A stretch of 64,000 nucleotides of DNA from Alkalihalophilus pseudofirmus OF4. Lineage in GTDB: Bacteria; Bacillota; Bacilli; Bacillales; Bacillaceae_D. Of this stretch, positions 60,517 to 64,000 are shown one piece after another. The notes below the pieces were generated by a model that worked only from the letters and a program-made list of their open reading frames with translations, was not told the DNA's origin and made no database searches. The position numbers were made by a program, and so were the translations under genes. Each line of letters begins with the position of its first letter. Positions within the stretch are counted from its first letter, which is position 1. The stretch lies in assembly GCF_000005825.2 (NCBI RefSeq), contig NC_013791.2, forward strand, positions 2,418,001 through 2,482,000, read 5' to 3'.

Positions 60517-61581
60517 TCAATCCCAAATTCGTTGAAGTACTTCTTTTACTTCTTCTTGATTAAGAGGTTTCCAAAACAGCTCTCCGTATATTAATAAATC
60601 TTGATGAAGGTGAAGCTCTGTTAAATCTTGATTAACTGCCCCGCTTGTCCCAGAGTTTCCAACATAGCCAATAATTGATTCTGCATTTACTCGGCTGCCG
60701 ACTTGAATATCTTCTGGGATATCGTATAAATGAGCAAAACGATTCATCACACCATTTGGATACTGCACCCATACTTGTCTGCCTCTTAAGCGGTCAAATA
60801 TATACTCAGGTGTTTCGCCTAGCTGAGAAGTCAATGCTAAGTCTTGATTTCGAACTTCAGGCGACGGGTATTCTACAAAGTCGTGATCGGCCCGAACGAC
60901 AATCCCCTCACCCATAGCATAAATAGGGGTGTCTGTGTAGATGTTACCTCCTGAAGAATGATCATACCAATCAATCCCTTCATGAAAGCCGTTACGATAC
61001 GTTCTTGGCACACCAGGAAGATGACTAGCAATGGTACTTACTTCAGCCCCTTTAATAGGCTTTTCAAGAAAGTCTAAATAATCAACCATCTGATCTACAT
61101 TCCACTCTTCAAAATTAAATGACTCAGGCGGCCCTCCTACTGCTTCAGCTGGACCAAACCATGAGAACGTTGCAGTCTCTTCTTTAAAGGTAACTGGAGT
61201 GTTTAAGCCTTTTTCAATAAAGGCAATAGGTAAGTACACTTCATCTTCTTCATTTATAACTAAATAAATATCATCAGTAGCTAAGTATTCTCCGTTTCTT
61301 TCTAGAACAGGCACTTCATCTATCATATAAAACTGATCTTCATCGATCGTAAGCTGCAATGTACGATGTAATTCATCAAAGGAATATTCCCCTCCTGTGA
61401 TTTGAACTAAATCATCAATATGGACTACTGCCTCGTTTTCTAAAACTTCAATCGGAATCTCTGCTAAAGCTTCTTCATTTTCTGCCACTTCTTCTACTTC
61501 TTCATTCTGCTCTGTTTCTTGCTGACACCCAGCAGCTATAGCTCCCAAAAGGAGCAAACTAACCAAAAAACGTTTCACCAT
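60517..61581 (-). CDS. M23-family metallopeptidase lipoprotein
   Basis: This 354-residue protein has a signal peptide with a lipobox Cys at about 19 (GAIAAGC), a strongly acidic linker at about 20-45, and a copper-amine-oxidase-N-like region (VVHIDDLVQITGGEYSF onward). An M23 peptidase domain follows, with metal ligands in FHEGIDWYD (H-x(3)-D), FAHLYDIP and LHLHQDLLI (HxH). It probably cuts cell-wall peptides outside the membrane. GAGG lies 5 nt before the ATG. It is a single gene with its own terminator. Confidence 0.85.
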   Translation of the reverse strand: MVKRFLVSLLLLGAIAAGCQQETEQNEEVEEVAENEEALAEIPIEVLENEAVVHIDDLVQITGGEYSFDELHRTLQLTIDEDQFYMIDEVPVLERNGEYLATDDIYLVINEEDEVYLPIAFIEKGLNTPVTFKEETATFSWFGPAEAVGGPPESFNFEEWNVDQMVDYLDFLEKPIKGAEVSTIASHLPGVPRTYRNGFHEGIDWYDHSSGGNIYTDTPIYAMGEGIVVRADHDFVEYPSPEVRNQDLALTSQLGETPEYIFDRLRGRQVWVQYPNGVMNRFAHLYDIPEDIQVGSRVNAESIIGYVGNSGTSGAVNQDLTELHLHQDLLIYGELFWKPLNQEEVKEVLQRIWD

Positions 61582-61665
61582 TCATGCCTCTCATTTCTGT
61601 TTAAAATAGGATTCTTTATTTCTTACCAGTATAACCCGAGAATGTCTTAATAGACGTATAGATGA

Positions 61666-62541
61666 TTATTGTAAGCCTTTAATTTCCCTAGGATCAACAA
61701 TATCGTAGCCTTTCTCTTTTAAGCCAGTAACAATGTCTTCTATGGCCTCCATCGTCCACTCTCGATCATGCATAAGAATATTAGCTCCATTCGTTAATAA
61801 TGGGGTATTCACCATAATATCTGCTAGAGCTTCCTTTTCCATATACTCAGCTTCCCAATCATAGCCGTATGTCCAGTTCATCAGAATCATTCCCTCGTCA
61901 CGAACGACAGACTCAGAATATGCGGTATTCGCGCCAAAAGGTGCTCTGAAAAACCTTGGGCGCTCCCCGGTAACCTCTTCTATTAAATCGTTTAACTCGA
62001 CAATTTCTCTATATTGCTCCTCTTCGCTCAACTCTTCTAAGTTAGGATGATTCATTGTGTGATTGCCAATCTCAAAGCCCATATCGTGGATCTTTTTTAA
62101 GTCAGCTTGTCCTTTTTCACTTTCAATAAAATGGCCGTTAACAAAGAATATTGCGCCAGCCCCTAATTCATTTAACGCATCTGCCATGTCTGCACTATAT
62201 TTATCAAGCGCATCATCTATTGTCAGCAAGACGATATTTTGTTCACTTTCAGTTAATGATTCTACCTTCCAATTTGTTTCATTCACCTTATATAGAGCTT
62301 TAGGTTCCTGCTCAGAAATGTTATCTTCAGTTTGCTGATCTTTGCTTGTAGACTCATCTTCTCCTGACTCACCTTCTCCTGAATCGAATTCTTTGGAATC
62401 AGAATTTCCTTGCTCTTTTTCTTCGATTTCTTCTACAGCTTCTTCATCACTAATCTCTTCTTGTTCCACAGTAGTCGTACAACCCCCTATGATGATCAGT
62501 ACAGCAAAGATAATCACTAGGTAAAAAGATGACTTAATCAA
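61666..62541 (-). CDS. polysaccharide deacetylase-family lipoprotein
   Basis: This protein of about 291 residues has a lipobox Cys at about 21 (AVLIIIGGC), an acidic Glu/Ser-rich linker at about 25-75, and a NodB deacetylase domain at about 90-285. Motif 1 is LLTIDDALD, motif 2 EIGNHTMNHPNLEEL (H-x(3)-H), motif 3 RFFRAPFGANT, and the late motif ILMHDRE supplies the catalytic His. It is predicted to deacetylate a cell-wall glycan. The start is uncertain: TTG at 62541 with GGTG upstream is preferred, and GTG at 62553 is possible. Confidence 0.85.
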   Translation of the reverse strand: MIKSSFYLVIIFAVLIIIGGCTTTVEQEEISDEEAVEEIEEKEQGNSDSKEFDSGEGESGEDESTSKDQQTEDNISEQEPKALYKVNETNWKVESLTESEQNIVLLTIDDALDKYSADMADALNELGAGAIFFVNGHFIESEKGQADLKKIHDMGFEIGNHTMNHPNLEELSEEEQYREIVELNDLIEEVTGERPRFFRAPFGANTAYSESVVRDEGMILMNWTYGYDWEAEYMEKEALADIMVNTPLLTNGANILMHDREWTMEAIEDIVTGLKEKGYDIVDPREIKGLQ

Positions 62542-62676
62542 CTTGAAACACACCCTTTCTTAACTAGACCTTGTAAATCATATCAAACTTTTTCCTAACT
62601 TGGTAGATGTGTATAACTTTTTTCGACATGCATCATACTAAATATGATTCAAGGCTGGTGCAAAAAGAGGGATGTT

Positions 62677-63723
62677 ATGCGAAAAAAAGTTGTTATTGGG
62701 AGAAGAGTGCTCAAAACAGGGCTCGCCGTATTTTTAACAGCCCTACTATGTCATTGGTTTGATCTCCCGGCCACCTTCGCTGTGATCACAGCGATTGTTA
62801 CGACAGAACCGACTGCAGTGGACTCGCTAAAGAAGGGGTTAGTCCGTCTGCCGGCAGCGTCTATCGGTGCAATATTTGCTATCGTCCTTGATGTTACACT
62901 TGGACAATCTGCTTTGACCTATGCATTAGTAGCTATGTTAACCATATTTACTTGCTCTAAATTAAAATTAGATACAGGCACTCTTGTAGCCACCTTAACC
63001 GCTGTTGCCATGATTCCAGGTACGACCGACCATGTTATAGCTGATTTTTTTACCAGAATGTCTGGAACATCAACCGGTATTATTGTCTCTACATTGGTTA
63101 ACTTTGTTATTCTTCCTCCTAAATTTGGGCCGATCCTTGTAAATAAAGTGGAGAGTTTATTTGAAAAGACGGCTCACACCTTAGAAAAGACTGTAGAACA
63201 TCTCTTAGATAATGAAGAAAACGATCGAACTCATTTATACAGGGATTTACATAACCAGCTGATGACTACTTATCAATTGACTCAGTTTCAATATGATGAA
63301 TGGCGTTATCGTAAATCAAATGAATTTGAAAGACGTTCTTTCGGCTTTCTTAAACGCAAACTAGATTACTTACACTTAGTCCTTTTTCACATCGGGAAGA
63401 TTTGTCACTTGCGTGTAAACCACCATATTTCAGAAAAAGAAAAAGAAGAAATGATTGCAGCCGTGCGGTCATTCAAAAAAATTATCGCTGATCCTCTTCA
63501 CCAAATCGCAACAAGTCATCATGTGGTGATCGAGGATCTAAAACAAAAGAGAGGTTTTCACACAACCGAAGAAGAGACGATTTCCTTAATGACACTTGAA
63601 TTATTATCGCTGCATAAAGCAACCGAGGAGCTCGCCCATATTACTCAAGATGAGCGACGGTTTTCTATTCAGGAATCCTCATACCCTGACTATATTTTTA
63701 AGCGAGCCATTCAATATGAATAA
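62677..63723 (+). CDS. aromatic acid exporter-family (ArAE/DUF939) membrane protein
   Basis: This 348-residue protein has five or six N-terminal helices (about 10-145) with LKTGLAVFLTALLCHWFDLPATFAVITAIVTTEPT near the start. A cytoplasmic helical C-terminal half of about 200 residues follows. This is the half-size FUSC/ArAE arrangement of Bacillus proteins such as YqjA. The substrate is unknown. GAGGG lies 5 nt before the ATG. It is divergent from the deacetylase gene. Confidence 0.8.
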   Translation: MRKKVVIGRRVLKTGLAVFLTALLCHWFDLPATFAVITAIVTTEPTAVDSLKKGLVRLPAASIGAIFAIVLDVTLGQSALTYALVAMLTIFTCSKLKLDTGTLVATLTAVAMIPGTTDHVIADFFTRMSGTSTGIIVSTLVNFVILPPKFGPILVNKVESLFEKTAHTLEKTVEHLLDNEENDRTHLYRDLHNQLMTTYQLTQFQYDEWRYRKSNEFERRSFGFLKRKLDYLHLVLFHIGKICHLRVNHHISEKEKEEMIAAVRSFKKIIADPLHQIATSHHVVIEDLKQKRGFHTTEEETISLMTLELLSLHKATEELAHITQDERRFSIQESSYPDYIFKRAIQYE

Positions 63724-64000
63724 AACAATAAAGCCCTTATGAATAAAACATATAAAACCACACACAACGAACCATTTAATGTCGTTTTAGTAAATAACAG
63801 TCTAAAGTGGTGTTTTTTGTGTAAAATTATCAAAAAATATGTTTAATATAATCCAAAAGCGGTTAAAGAATATAGTCCATCTGCTTTATCATCGTATCTA
63901 AGGGTTATTGGTTGTTATTTAGCCCAAAGATATGTTAGTTTAGAGATTGTGATTTTACGCACATACAAAGGGCAGGCTTATACTTAACAGGATTATCGAA
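63724..64000. other. gene-free right end of the window
   Basis: This 277-nt AT-rich stretch has no open frame with a ribosome-binding site and no clear terminator. ACCAC and GTGGT with T6 at about 63751-63818 could form a long-range weak hairpin. Nothing else was seen. Confidence 0.5.

Noticed and set aside
63739..63846. 35-codon plus-strand frame near the right end
   Set aside because: No ribosome-binding site and AT-rich low-complexity composition.

Overview
The window is a continuous chromosomal segment of an endospore-forming, low-GC Gram-positive bacterium of the family Bacillaceae. The gene order closely follows the Bacillus subtilis segment running from speA/yktABC through ylaF-ylaN, pycA, ctaA-F and ylbC-ylbQ to bshC and the mraZ/dcw cluster. 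Sporulation genes (spoVD, ylbJ, rsfA, a YtvI-like protein, ylbD/ylbE) and bacillithiol synthesis (bshC) fit this. Strongly acidic extracytoplasmic regions (PBP2B tail, several lipoproteins) and a caa3-type oxidase suggest an alkaliphilic relative. That last point is inference; the species cannot be named from this window alone.

Layout. Positions 1-10304 hold the minus-strand cell-wall/division cluster mraZ-rsmH-ftsL-pbpB-spoVD-murE-murF-mraY-murD (murD is cut by the window edge). Positions 10458-16865 hold bshC, a DUF3397 membrane protein, a PanE-like reductase, the GNAT protein YlbP, RsfA, an enoyl-CoA hydratase homologue and rpmF-ylbN. Positions 17106-31236 hold tmcAL (ylbM), ylbL, ylbK, ylbJ, coaD, rsmD, ylbG, ricF (ylbF), ylbE, ylbD and ylbC. 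Among them sit lineage-specific genes: a DUF7147-like protein, an MFS transporter, a small Cys-cluster protein, uvsE, an ATP-grasp protein and a thioesterase.

Positions 31491-35000 hold yugN, a decayed IS3-family element that landed in the loop of the yugN bidirectional terminator, a lipoprotein and a YtvI-like permease. Positions 35008-41899 carry ctaM (DUF420), ctaF, ctaE, ctaD, ctaC and ctaB with divergent ctaA, that is heme A synthesis plus cytochrome caa3 oxidase. Then follow a photolyase, pycA, ylaN, glsA, a hypothetical gene, a dispersed-type intergenic repeat, phoH (ylaK), a YlaL-like flavin-fold protein, ylaI, ylaH, typA, ylaF, suhB, yktB, yktA, a nitronate monooxygenase-like gene and speA.

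Downstream of speA lies an SR1 small-RNA locus encoding the 41-residue peptide SR1P. Its promoter is flanked and overlapped by two sites matching the CcpN operator. The window ends with a GAF protein, an M23 peptidase lipoprotein, a polysaccharide deacetylase lipoprotein and an aromatic-acid-exporter-family membrane protein.

Most intergenic gaps contain clear intrinsic terminators, often shared by convergent genes. The least explained elements are a structured, terminator-bearing RNA candidate at 22843-22996, the IS insertion inside a terminator, the 102-bp hairpin repeat at 49283-49384, three loci of 14-15 bp tandem repeats, and an upstream mini-ORF before yugN. No tRNA, rRNA, CRISPR array or defence system was seen.
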